Shown: piece by piece, positions 1 through 11,435 of the stretch | Numbering within the stretch: the first letter of the stretch is position 1 | How the letters are laid out: each line of letters opens with the position of its first letter | Assembly: GCA_028641055.1 (NCBI GenBank) | Contig: CM054059.1 | Location: 112,170,263-112,234,262 of the forward strand | Source: Alopecurus myosuroides | Lineage: Eukaryota > Streptophyta > Magnoliopsida > Poales > Poaceae | DNA length: 64,000 bases | Direction of reading: 5' to 3' | The notes under the pieces: model-generated | Database searches by the model: none | What the model was told of the DNA's origin: nothing | The model's input: the letters and a program-made list of their open reading frames with translations, nothing else | Made by a program: the position numbers and the translations under genes

Positions 1-1
1 A

Positions 2-1405
2 GCAAACACAATTAGTAACGGAAGAACCGGCAATGGATCAGCATCAGGTAACAATGGAAATAGCCAGAACAAGCGCCCTTTCGAAGGAAGCTCCGAGTTT
101 GTCGCCAACACAGAAGCCGGGTCTTCGAGGCCCGGAGCAGAAGGAAATTTCAACGGAGGTAACCACAATGGAGGAAACTATCAAGGTCCACCAAGGCCGG
201 GTAACAATTGGGACATATTCAGGATGGCATGCCCAAAACACAGCAGGAATGGCAGGCCAGCTAACCACTCCCTGGAACAATGCGCCGATTTACAAAGATG
301 GAAAAATGAGGAAGTGCACAGAGCTATGCGAGGTGCAGGACGGGGAGGAGGACCGGGTCCAGGGGCAAACCCGGGCAACGGCCCACCCCCAGCTGGTAAC
401 CCGGCGGCTGGAAACCAAGGTAATAACCAAGGGGGGGCAGGAGGTTTCCAGGCTAACCCCAAGCAATTGGGTCAATATCATGTGCATACCACAGGAGGCT
501 CTAACAAGGACAAGAAGATACTGAAGCAAGCGGTCAACTCAGTTTCGTTAGCCGTCCCGAGATACTTGAGATGGTCAGAACAGGAAGTAACATGGAGCAG
601 AAGGGATCACCCAGAAAGAGTGGAGCACCCAGGAGTCTTGGCACTAGTAGTCGCACCGCAAGTCAACGGGTACGAACTAAAAAAGGTTTTAATGAATGGT
701 GGAAGCAGCATCAATATACTGTATTGGGAAACCTTCCTACGCATGGGTCTCAAGGAATCTCAGCTGCAAAAAAGCTCAACAGTTTTTCATGGGATAGTGC
801 CGGGTCACTCAGCATGCCCCGAGGGAAAAATAGCATTCGAGGTAGCCTTTGGAGAGTCAAAGGATAACTATCGAGTTGAGTGGCTTACCTTTGAGGTAGT
901 CAAATTGCGCAGCCCTTATCACGCGCTATTTGGAAGGCCGGCTTACGCCAAATTCATGGCTAGGCCGTGTTACGTATATCTACAGCTAAAAATCCCGGGT
1001 CTCAAGAAGACCATTACCATACATGGAAATCGAGACATAGCAGCTGAATGCGACGAAGGAGATGCAGCAATGGCCGAGCAGGCCTGTAGAAAAGAAGAAC
1101 TCAAGTATTACCGGTCTCTAGCAGACCCGGAGGATAGAGCCACATCAAAAAGCCCGAGTACTGAAGGTGAAAGAACAAAATCCAAGGTAGCGCAAGACGC
1201 TAAAATGGTGGCTTTTATCAAAGATGACTCCTCCAAACAATCTGCCATAGAAGAAGAAGCTGCACGACCGCTCACAACCAGCCAGGCCATGGAAACACCC
1301 TACCCGGGTTGGCTAGCAAACCCGGTGCTCATCATGAAAAAATCCAACACGTGGAGGATGTGCGTCGGTCAAGCCGGCCTGGGACCGGTGCCCATGAAGA
1401 ACTAA
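2..1405 (+). pseudogene. Gag C-terminus, protease and truncated RT start of a Tat Gypsy element
   Basis: One frame is open from the window edge to the TAA at 1403-1405, so the start lies upstream. In order there is a Gly/Asn/Pro-rich gag tail with a degenerate Cys/His knuckle (CPKH then HSLEQC, near 227-286), a retropepsin-like region around 560-1000 with flap and FGRPAYAKF-type sequence, a charged linker, and the first residues of reverse transcriptase (YPGWLANPVLIMKKSN, near 1302-1350). After WRMCV at about 1365 the match to RT stops, and the frame ends 12 residues later. The protease active site reads MNGGSS where the family has an Asp-Gly-Gly core: the Asp codon is AAT at 695-697, one G-to-A change away. 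The enzyme is therefore probably dead. Coding capacity for RT, RNase H and integrase was lost in a deletion ending near 1365-1400. Confidence 0.75.
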
Positions 1406-2455
1406 ACAATGTAACGGGCAGCAGGTTTCAGACGCGCTCTTTTCCTACCCAGGGTACCTAAGGGGACTGGAAGGTTTTTAATGAGGCGGCCTGCTGATCC
1501 AAAATTTCTAGTATCAATAAAGAGATGGTTATCAAGTCCTATATCATTACATCCTGATTACAAGTAAGTAGTATCCATACGACATCAGTAATTCAGTATC
1601 ATTAAAAGCATCAAGTGCATGTAGGTCTTGGGGGTTGGTTGCTCAAGTGACCAACCACTAACCCGAAAGACCCGGCCTTGATGCCTATAAGTTATAAGGG
1701 CCGATTATTCGCAAACGAGTACGGCTGCAATCTTATAACTGGACAAAGGAGCCAAATTTTCTTGACTTTTCTTACTTAAGCTCGATGTGACTCGCACTAA
1801 AGTGGCATGATTCGTTCGCTTGCGATTACAATCAGCCATGAAGCCCAATGGGACTGGCCTGACACTGTTCTCGTATGGATGTAACAACATGGTATCCACG
1901 CGAAAGCCGGCTTACAGTACAAGATAGTCAAAAGGGTCATATAAACCACAAGTTTATGCAGAGTACAAAGCTAAAAGCCGGAAACTCAACAACTATCAAG
2001 CATAACTTCAGTATTCACACGGAATGGCTTTAGGCTTGCGACTCGGTAAAAAATAATTTGTTCTCTGAGAAAGGCCACACCCCCATGACTCGGACTTTGG
2101 GTCATGGGGACTAGGGGACTTCGAAACAGAAACAAACTACTTGGCTATCGCAGTTCGAAAAACCTCACCATCCGAGTCTTGGGGACTTAAAGAAAAAGTC
2201 CACGTATCAAAGCCTCTGGTACTCGGAAAACCGAGTCTTCCGAAGGGAGCCAAAATAGAGAATCGGGTATCGAGAAAAAGTTCAAACAATAGGCAAGCAA
2301 TACAGTTATCAAAAGACCAGAGAAGCCGCAAAGTATATCACGGACTAAAAAGTACGTTACAAGGTACGACATCAGTATCAGGGGTGCACGGGCGCACCAT
2401 CAAAAGCATAACAGTGTGATTACAAAGTATTACAAGGTATTGTGATAATACGGCC
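1406..2455. other. Non-coding spacer of the Tat element
   Basis: No convincing gene is seen. The first 150 bases look like pol 3' flank (a short open stretch to about 1460, then AT-rich sequence). From about 2040 there are dispersed short motifs such as CCGAGTCTTGGGGAC. The spacer ends where the antisense gene's stop codon lies (2456-2458), so it would hold that gene's 3' UTR on the minus strand. Confidence 0.5.
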
Positions 2456-5400
2456 CTATTCGGCCTCCTGAGTACGGCCTTCCGGGTCTGAGTCCTGGGT
2501 TTGCTGCTTAGCCTTCCTGGCACCCTTACCCGGACTCATTGCATCAGGGCGGACTGGTGGAGGGACGGCTGGTGTAGAGGCAGACGGGCCCGATCTTAAC
2601 TCGGCCTCCCTCTTCGCAGTCGCTTCCCTCTTCCTGGCCGAGCTAGAAACCCACTTCTCCAAGATATCAAAAGGCGGGGGCGCTTCCTCCGTAATAACTT
2701 TGCCATCAGCGTCATATGCACTCATAATCGTATTTAAATCCAAGCTATCGGCCAAGGCGGTAGCTGAGGGGCGCACTGCGGCTTGTATGGCTTTGAAATC
2801 CTTGGGTGTAAATTTGGAACCGTCAGCCTTGAATTCGGGAAACCCGGATGTTACCTTTGCCGGGTCAAGCTTTGGAAAGAAAGCCTTGGCCAGAGTAAAA
2901 GCCCGGGTCATTCCAATTCGGCATGATGAGCGTTTCCAGATTTCAATCCACCCAGGCACAGTAGAACAGGCTTGAACGAGATTCTCTTCACCCGGATATA
3001 CTTCCGTAGGCCACTTCACAGCATCCAATATAAATTTTGTGCCGGCAAAGAAAGTCCGGAGTACAGTCTTGAGGGTTTTAGCCTTGGCAATGGCATTTTC
3101 CTCTGGGGCTGCAAGGTTGGCACCTGCAGTCGTAACAAAAGAAAGAGCGTATCAGTAATCCCGAGTCTGTTATAATAAAATAAAGATATGAAGCCAATCG
3201 GCAGCAGAAAACTTACTGAGCAAGATCTGATAAGTATCGGAGACCTGGTCCGATAGTTTCTTTAGTTCGGTCTGAGCGGCATTGCACTTCTTCTTGTATT
3301 TGGAAACGTCTTTCTTCAAGGTTTTCATGTCATCCTCAAGGATTTCCCTTCGTTTCATCTCGGCAAGAAGAAGTTGTTCGGTCCTCAGTAAATTTTCATC
3401 AGACCGGGTTATCTGTGCCTGTAAGTAGCAAGGAATGCAAGTATTAGTTGGATTGTATGGAAAGCCGAATATGGTGTAAAGTACCAAGCATCACTTTTGC
3501 AAGTCATACTTGGAACTTGGGGACTAGGTATGCAATATGAGATACAAAGTGTCCTTACCTGGTGCTCTGCAGCCATGCGCTCCAAGATCTGGCTCTCCGA
3601 AGTCTTCATAGTAAGGAGAGTGTCCATCAACTGATCGAAAGTATCCTTACTCGTATCAGAAGACCCGGGGCCTTGGAAATTCCGGGAAGGAGCTTTCTTC
3701 TTAGTAGGAGGCGGGACCCGGGTCATCCGTGTGTCGGAATCCGACGCTCCTTCTTCTTCACCCAAGACGGTGGTTTGGTTCTTCTTGCTTGCATGGGAAG
3801 CAATTGGATACTCGGCTCCTCGCGTGTCCGGGTTTGGCGGCGACGCTTGTTTTTCACCGCTGGACGCGGCTGTAGTCTTATCAGCCGGGCTCCCCTTACC
3901 CGGGCCCTCGGTCTCCGTTTCCTCTTGATCGCTGACGACGACCGTGGCCCTATAAGGTGTTGTCAGTCAGTAGTTAAATACACAGTCAAGAAAGGGTGAC
4001 GAAATATGGTGGAACATCAGGAAAGGGATCTTACCCGGTATTCACCGCAAAGTCACAAGGAAATCCGTCGCTGGACTCGGGAGAAGCTGGAAATTATCAA
4101 GTTAGATGTCATATGGGAATGGTTTAAAGAGAATGTCTTGACCCAGACAAGATAGGGTAATTACCAGCCCGCCGTGGGGGGGTCGATGTAATACCCGGGT
4201 TAAGGGCTTCATCACCCGGGTGATTTCGAGTTGACCTACGCTTAGGCACGGGCGACTCCTTCAAGAGCGGCCAGTGGGATAATGTCAAGTTAGCTCAAGT
4301 ATATCATTAAAGTAATGCGAGTTGAATGCGAGAGGAAGATATGAAACCTTGGAGGTGGCCTCTTGGGTCTTTCTTTTGGATCCGACCTTGACTGTCGGCT
4401 CCAGTTCTTCCTCGTCGCTGGCAGATTCCACCTTGCCATCGGAGTTTTCTTCCTCGTCATCTTCTTGTTCTGGATATCATCAAAGTTATGGTTAGAAAGG
4501 AAGGGGCTATGGTGAGTTCAAGGGAACCAAATAAAATTCGGAGAGTACCTTCTTCCGAGTTAACCGTATCTTGCTCCTCTGGACTTTCGGAGCTAGGGGA
4601 GGCATTAGTTTTCCAAAAATCATCATCAGCCTGAAAAGTGTTGACATAAGGGTTATTAACCGCGTTGAGTGGAAAGAGCAAAAGTAAAGGCATCAAAGTC
4701 GGATTTTTACCTTGGGGGCTGGATTCTCAAGTGTGAAGGGCTCTAACCCGGATATGTTCCGGATTACCTCGAGCTTTTCTGTCAAAAAACCCTTGATGGT
4801 TTTATGAGTGTCGCCAGCTGCGAAGATATTATCGGAGTACCGGAGCGGGTCTGAAGGTTCCCCTGAATATTCGCACATCAACTTTGTGCGGATGGAGTTG
4901 GGCTGAATCCTGAAGTCGACCCAGGTCTTCACCAGGTTGAGCCCGATGAGGCCTTGGGCTGTGAGAGTGGCGATTTTGGCTAGTAAAGGTTGAATTGCCT
5001 CCCTGTCCGAGTCAGGGGCGAAGGCACTAAACTTATCAGAAATGTCAAGGAGACCCTCCGAATAACCCGGAAGTTTCTTTTGGCCGGGTGGGGAAGTGTC
5101 TTGGCAATAGAAGTATGAGAGCTGCCAATGCTTGACATGGGAATTAAGGGTGAGAGGTGGCATCAGAGAGTTTTTGCGGCGCTGGATAGAAACCCCGCCG
5201 CAAGCAAGAAGCGCCCCATCACCGCTTTCGCGGCACGGTTTGCATTGAAAAAGCTCAATAAAAAGAGCTAGACTTGGCGGAGTGCACAAGTAGGATTCGG
5301 AAAGGACAATAAAGTGGGAAATGTTTAGTACGGAATTGGGTCCAATGTCAAAGACACGAAGACCGTAGTGACTAAGGATATCACGGAAAAAGGGGTGACC

Positions 5401-5640
5401 CGGCGGTCGAAAACCCCGGGTCACATGCTCCACGAAGCAGATTACCTCATCTTTTGTTGGGGTAGGCCGGGTCTCCTTACCCGGCACCCTCCACTGGTTA
5501 CCTTCTTGAGGAGGAAGAACTCCCAGCTCCACCAGCTCCTCTAGCTTGGCCTTTGTGACCGTAGACCGCGCCCAGTTGGCAGATATGGAGTTGGTGGCTT
5601 TAGTCTTGGTTGGAGTTTTCCCCTGCTTCTTGGGAGCCAT
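2456..5640 (-). CDS. Antisense spliced gene of a Tat Gypsy element (transposon-associated protein, about 846 aa)
   Basis: On the minus strand eight exons can be joined: 5640-4711, 4630-4549, 4469-4348, 4258-4165, 4086-4035, 3949-3559, 3418-3217 and 3123-2456. Every intron is GT-AG, and the phases (0,1,0,1,2,0,1) agree at all seven junctions, giving one open frame of 847 codons including the stop. Start is the ATG at 5640 (MAPKKQGK), just after a probable 5' UTR intron acceptor (TTTGCAG, about 5656-5650). Residues about 20-310 resemble the 'putative gypsy type transposon' family (Pfam Transposase_28 type; motif LNISHFIVLSESYL). Residues about 311-430 are very acidic and contain basic nuclear-signal-like patches (GSKRK, PKRRSTR). 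Residues about 558-625 form a Lys/Glu coiled coil. The tail is Ala/Pro/Lys-rich. Function unknown; a nuclear or nucleic-acid-binding role is inference. Confidence 0.8.
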
Positions 5641-6434
5641 GTGGTTGAGCTGCAAAGTACAAGATAAAAGAGGATTAAGATATGGAAGTTGCGAGCCGGC
5701 CAAGTATAGGCCGGGTAATATTGAGATGTGAAAAATTGCGGGTGATCCGGGTGTTAGTTCGCAGAGCCAAGTTCGAAATTACCCGGGTGTCAAGCATTAT
5801 GGCGAAAATTATGGGATCTAAATGGTGAAGGAGTTTTTTGAAGACAATGGGCGGCTGCTTAGGCACTTAATGTGAATGGAAGGAACTAGAAAGGAAAGGT
5901 CTAGCCGGGTGATTGATGCAAAGGCGGAAACTCTGGGTAGTTCGAGCCTAGATTGGAAGTTCTATCTTCAGATTTGTGGCAAGAATAATGATTGCGGGTA
6001 GTAGGAGAGTGGATTTGAGTACGCGCTTTATCCTTTGGGCAAGCTAGAAGAGATTATGGGTAGCCTAATTCGGCATAGCCGAGAAATCCGTGGCGGGCTG
6101 ACTTGGATCTAATCTGAGGAAAAATCAAAAGTTGCAAGGGCAAATTAATAGGTGCAAAAGGTTTACCGGAGAAGATCTAAGGGAAGCCTTGCGGAGGCAG
6201 ATGGCGCAGGCCTGGTGTCCCTTCGCAGTTCTTGATGGGCCGGATGAGGATTCGCCGGCGGATCTTGGCGGCGGCGCGGGGCGAGCAGTGGCGGAGCGCA
6301 GCCTCCGGCCGATGAGCTCCGGTGATGCGCGCGGGATTTCCGTGGTGGTGCTCAGTGAGAGATAGAGCTCAGAGGGTGAAAGGAATGGAGTGGGGGAAAT
6401 GAGTCGTTAGGGTTCGGGTCACCCCCAAGGGGCT
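5641..6434 (-). other. 5' UTR and probable leader intron of the antisense gene
   Basis: Reading on the minus strand from the TATA box there is a CT-rich leader, then a GC-rich first exon. A possible donor (CCG then GTAAAC, near 6165) and an acceptor (TTTGCAG, about 5656-5650) immediately before the start codon would remove a leader intron. A 5' UTR intron next to the ATG is ordinary for plant genes. The intron limits are read by eye. Confidence 0.45.
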
Positions 6435-6443
6435 TATTTATAG
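6435..6443 (-). promoter_or_regulatory. TATA box of the antisense gene
   Basis: The minus strand reads CTATAAATA here, followed about 30-40 bases downstream by a CT-rich leader and the 5' UTR of the antisense gene. It lies outside the LTR, so the antisense gene appears to have its own promoter inside the element. Confidence 0.5.
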
Positions 6444-6818
6444 TGCGAATGGATAAGCCTAGCTCAGTGAGCAGGAGCCATGAGTTACGGGAGTAAACGG
6501 CTATTAATTTGAGTTTTGGCGAGATATGCGCCAAATATCGTGCAAGGCATCTGGATAAAAGGAAGAAGGAAATTAACCCCGCGATATCAGGGTCGATTAT
6601 CGAGTGCGAAATCTTGGCATTTTGGGATTTTATCTGGGAAAGTAAGTTGGGTAATTGGGAAAGAGCCGGATTACTATATGGCCACCATGGAGTAAGGCCT
6701 AGCTGAATATCAAAACATCTTAACCCGGCCTCTATATGGCCGTACGTTTGATATCTTTGCAGGGAATAGCAAGCGCTTCAAGGAGGATCCATGAAGCCCA
6801 GGCTATTCTGGGGACTAC

Positions 6819-7275
6819 TGATGGGGGGACGATAACCCGGTATGCCAAACTCCAAGGAGTAACCCGGCCCAAAGGACGGTGCATAGGACCCGGCTAAGGA
6901 TAAGGAAATTTGTGAAGGCCCAAGCTTGTAGGCCCAGTAACCCGGATTGTGGGTTATGGTAGGAGAAAGTTAGGGTTTGTGCGCCGGGTCCGGGTAGGAT
7001 TCAGGATGCGCCTTGGGGAATAAGCCGGGGGTACGGGTGCTTTATAAACCGACCCCCAGGTCTAGTTTGACATAGAGATCTAAGAACCCTAGCAAGATCG
7101 TGTGATATCGAGCATCGAGTGTAATCCCAGAGTTGAGTTATTATATCAAGATCGGAGACTCGGCGACTTTGATTGCCGGCTGCCAGATCGAATTGCACCA
7201 TGTTTTCCTCTGAGCTAAACCCTCTCCCAAACGCCTGTGTCGTCTTGCCCCAGGATCAGTTACCCCAGGTAACAT
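6819..7275 (+). repeat. 3' LTR of the Tat Gypsy element
   Basis: It starts with TGATGGGGGGACG directly after the polypurine tract CTGGGGACTAC. It contains a TATA box (CTTTATAAACC, core 7041-7048) and ends near ACCCCAGGTAACA. The left boundary is fairly firm from the polypurine tract; the right one is a best guess because the partner LTR is outside the window. The sequence beyond 7275 looks like a different LTR into which this element inserted. Confidence 0.6.
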
Positions 7276-8080
7276 CTGCCGTGATTATCCCACGACAGTG
7301 GGCGAAAGGGCAGAGCCGTGGCGGCGTAGGGGCGGACTCTTGAAGTGATCCGCGTGGGTTCCGTGTATCAGGGCCCAGGGAGAGAGAGGGGGTGCGGGTT
7401 ATCTTCCTTGGATTGTGCTGGGCCACGAGCGAGCGACAAATAGAGGGAACGGGGCAAATGGGCTGGGCCGGCTGTTGGGCACTGTGCTGCTTTGCTTCGT
7501 CTTTTTTTTCTGATTTCTTTTTACGTTTTCTTTTTCTTGTTTTATTCAATTAATCATTACTTTTGATTTATTATTCCAAATTACCTCAAATTTGTTTCTA
7601 AATTTTTGTAAAAACAAACCCTTTCAAATGGAAGTATTCATGTGTTGTCTTAAACATTATTAAATGGTTTTTTGTTCAAATTATGATTAATTCACTAATA
7701 GCTATTTAATGTTATATTTAAAATGGAAAATTATTACTTGAAGATATGGTCAATTTTGTCTTGGAAAATATTATATTGAACCATTAATTTAAGGATGAAT
7801 TATTATTGTTGAATAAAAATTGTAACAATCATTTGGAAAACATATTATTAGTAAAACTATTTAAGGTTTGCAAATAGGAAACTATTTTCTTTGCCTACTA
7901 TTTATTTTGGGGATTTAGTGTTTTAGAAAAGAGAGCATTTGGATTATCATTTCCAATAACATTGGAATAATATTTCCTTTGTGTTGAATTTTATTTGTTT
8001 TTGGTGGCTTTCTTTGTTGGAAAATAAAAAAAAATTAAAATTTTGTGATTTTGCATTTTCCAAAAATCAGGGATGTTAAA
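7276..8080 (-). repeat. Fragment of another Gypsy (chromovirus-type) LTR
   Basis: Composition and layout match the LTR at 36083-40524: a GC-rich part with 'GGGCTGGGC', then 'TTTTTTTTCTGATTTC', an AT-rich stretch, and an end in CAGGGATGTTAAA (about 8068-8080), like the LTR end GGGATGTTACA at 40515-40524. Read on the minus strand it would begin near TTTAACATCCC. It is not the same family copy, and the far end is cut by the Tat element. Confidence 0.4.
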
Positions 8081-8345
8081 GATATATTCTTGAATATCTT
8101 TATAAATGCTCTCAACCGAATACTAATGCCTTGCATGAGTTTATGGCAGAAGAAATTGCTTAATCTGGAAGCCCATTGGATGAATAAGAGGAGGAGAGTG
8201 ACGATCAAGAGGAGGAAGAATGGAGCTACCAATGATAGTAACTCTTTAACTAATACCTTGGTTTATTACAATCCATCTACTTTGATAAATCTTATGATAC
8301 TCCTCTATTTATTCCAACTATTGATATGCATGATAATGAGGAAGT

Positions 8346-8675
8346 TTGTTAGAAAATTTATATGATAATGTTCTAGATGATGGTCCTATGTTACTTGATG
8401 TTATAAGTTATAATGCTACTGAAAATAGGATTGCTATATTGTGTCCCACACCTTTTAAGAGTGACCAGTCATCTTGTTTTGCTATTGCTAAAAGTGAGAA
8501 TGATCCAACTATTTTTGAGCTTGATATGAATTGTTTGCTTTTAGACCATGACAAACATGCTTTATGTGATAATTATGTTGTTGATTTTGTCATGATGCTA
8601 TTGAAAATTATTGTGAGAGAGGAAAATATGGTTGTAGCAATTTTCATGTTACAAAAACACCTTTGTTTTTGTTGA
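8346..8675 (+). pseudogene. Decayed transposon-derived coding remnant
   Basis: A 109-codon open stretch (start shown is not necessarily real) is rich in Asp, Leu and Asn and includes DDGPMLLDVISYN and HDKHALCDNYVVDF. It keeps coding-like composition, while the flanks on both sides drift between frames (8045-8365 and 8663-8869 are open in other frames), as expected of a decayed longer ORF. It resembles the poorly characterised coding region that precedes the 3' LTR in some Triticeae Gypsy elements, from memory only. No domain is recognised. Confidence 0.3.
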
Positions 8676-8869
8676 AAGTCTTGAAATTGCTCTTGTTCTA
8701 CCTTCCCATGATTTCTAGTTTGAGCTTCTTTAATTTATTTATTTACAAGATTCCTATGCATAGGAAGTGGGTTAGACTTAAATTTGTTTTATACTTGCTT
8801 CTTGATGCTCTAATTTTTTTAATTCATATTTCTTATGTGAGCATCTTCTTTCTTTCTATACCTAGCTGA

Positions 8870-11421
8870 AAGGCGTTAAAGCAAATCACTTATTGGGAGA
8901 AAACCCATGTTTTAATTTTTCTTTGTTTTCTATGTTTTCTTTGAGTAAAGGTGTTGTATACTTCTGTAGAAACTCCTTTGTATCTTTATTTTTATGTATT
9001 AGTTGTGCCAAGTAAAGTGTCTAGCGAAAGTTCGTGTTAGTTTTGGATTTCTGCTGTCCACCGTAAATTCCATATAAAATCATAGAAAGATCAATGACTT
9101 ACAAGCTTATTCCTCAGCTACTTCTGAAACCTTTTTGTTCTTTACGTTTTTTTATTTGAGAAACTTAAGTGCCCCAAAAATTTCGTCTTTACAGACTGTT
9201 CTGGTTTTGAAAGATTTTGCCTTTTTTACTTGAATTCTCTCTTTTTACTATGTCGAGTGGATTTCTTTGCTTCGCAAAATTTCAGTGCCGGTATCTAATG
9301 TTTAAAATTATTTATAACACTTGTTCCCATGTAGAACACGTGAATTTTGATTATGCACTAACCCTCTAATGCGAATTATTTTGAGTGTGGTGCGAAGGAA
9401 GTTTTCAAGGGTTAAGAGAAGAGGGTGATATAATGTGATAAAGAAGAGTGTAAAGCCGAAGCGTGGGGATGCTCCCGTGGTTCATCCCAGAAAATCCTAA
9501 TAAGCCTCAAGCGTCTAAGCTTGGGGATGCCCAAGCCATCCCCTTCTTCATCAACAATTTATCAGGCCACTTCTAGTGAAACTTTATTTTTATTCGGTCA
9601 CATCATATGAATTATACTTGGAGCGTCTTTTGTTTTTTGTTTTGTTTTCTTTTGTTTTCCTTGCTGCAATAAATATAGTTGGAACCTAGAATTCTTGGGT
9701 GGGAGAGAGACACTCTCCGCTTTTTCATATGAATACTCGTTATGCTCGTATTCTTAGTTTTTCTTCTAGCTGCTGCAATCCTTTTAGCTCCTGTTTTTCA
9801 TGCATCTCTTATTGAGAGCTATTAGTTCTAGTAGAGTAGTATTAGTACACTCTTGCTTCATTGCTATATCATTTGGAGAGTTTGTTTTAAAAAATAATAT
9901 TGAATGGTGCTTTATGGAAATATAAAATGCTACATGTGTAGATGATATAACGGTGCTAAAAAAAGAAGCTCGTATAGACTGTGGCTAGAATTTTTCATGT
10001 CATGTTAGATGTTATTTTGATTCTATGATTAGTAATATTTTTTTTAACATGAGTTGTTTCAAATAGTTGAGAGTGCTTAATGTGCCATTGAAAGAATCAT
10101 GAGTTGTTTTATCACATTGAAGCATAATTTTGTGGTGTTCTCCTTTGAATGCTTTATTTGGTTGACTTGGCCCATGCTTACACCATGTTTATGACTACAA
10201 ACCAGTCACTTATAGCCTATATGATCATTTAGTTTTTTACCTTTAATACCATTTATGCTTTGATTAATAATGTTTTTGTCGCTATGCATGATTATGGCCA
10301 TTATGCTTTCTTGATTTGTCACTACCAGTCTTTGCTAGCCTCCACCTGTACTGACTATGAGCTCTACTTGTGCATCCAATTCCCAAAACCAAAGTATGCA
10401 GAATGTGTCCACCATACCTACCTACATGTGGTATTTAACCACCACTCCAAAGTAAATTTCTCATGTGTTACCTTTTAAACTTTCAAAATTATTCCTGTTT
10501 TGTGCCCCTATTTTAGCTCACGAGGACGTGAATAGAGAATATTTATCTCGCTTGTTGATTGGACTTCACACACATGGACTAGTGGCTTCATCCGCTTATC
10601 CAATTGCTAGAACAGCTGGCAGCAGGGTGCCCAGCCCCAAACTTAATTACTACAAATTCTCTTCACTATTTTTGCCCACGATTTATCAGTCAAAGCATAA
10701 TTGTGTAAAAAAAAGAGAAAGAGGGATGATCTTCTACCCAGTTGCGTCCTTCTATGGGATCTGCTCTTGTGAAGTTTAGTTGGCTTGTGACATACTCTAT
10801 TTTTTGTTTACCATTCGTTGACATAAGCATATACCTCTCTAAATAAAAAAGTTTTCAATACCTATGTTTAACAAAATAAAAAGCTCTATCACATGAGTAA
10901 TCTTTGCTTCCCTCTGCAGAGGGAATTTCTTTTACTTTTGTGTTGAGTCTCCATCTTCTAACTTTACGCACAGTTGAGAGAGCGTAATTGCCATTCTAAG
11001 TTTAATGTGCATTTATCCCAAAAATTATTATTGATTGATTCATACCATATTATTACTTGCTCTCAAATTATTTGTTCTAGTCATCCACTTAAACTTTGAA
11101 GGTGTCCTGGAATTTATGTTTTGCCTCACTCTTAAGGACAAGCGAAATATCACTTTGCTAGGTTTTCGTTGTGCTCGAAACAAACATATAACTTTCAAGT
11201 GCATTATTATTCATGATCTTCTATTTGTGTTACTTTTCATGATGCAAAGTGATTGCTAAGTTTCATTGTTAGAATTATATCTATGATGCTTTTGTTTAAA
11301 GTCCTATGATCTCAGCTTACATATGCATTTACAATTTTGATGATCAAGTCGATGTTGGTAGCATATCACCTCTGAATTTATTTGTTTTCATCGTTTACCT
11401 ACTCGAGGAAGAGTAGGAACT
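8870..11421. other. AT-rich non-coding internal region of the Gypsy-type element
   Basis: No gene is supported. The text 'AGCTTGGGGATGCCC' near 9518-9532 and the polypurine tract at about 11422-11435 are typical of the region upstream of a 3' LTR. Open frames here (10260-10478, 10465-10779, 11035-11259) are short and show no coding signature. Confidence 0.5.
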
Positions 11422-11435
11422 AAGCTTGGGGATTT

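Larger units (their letters stand above)
1..7275 (+). mobile_element. Tat-lineage Gypsy LTR retrotransposon, right part, pol deleted
   Basis: The stretch reads, left to right, as gag C-terminus and protease, a stub of reverse transcriptase, a spacer, a long spliced gene on the opposite strand, a polypurine tract (CTGGGGACTAC, 6808-6818) and a 3' LTR (6819-7275). An antisense gene between pol and the 3' LTR is a known hallmark of some grass Tat elements (Grande, RIRE2 types). The left end and 5' LTR lie outside the window. Reverse transcriptase, RNase H and integrase are missing, so the copy cannot move by itself. The lineage call is from organisation and protein style; family is undetermined. 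Confidence 0.75.

Noticed and set aside
1705..2524. Several small ORFs on both strands in the Tat spacer
   Set aside because: Under 95 codons, overlapping each other, with no coding signature.
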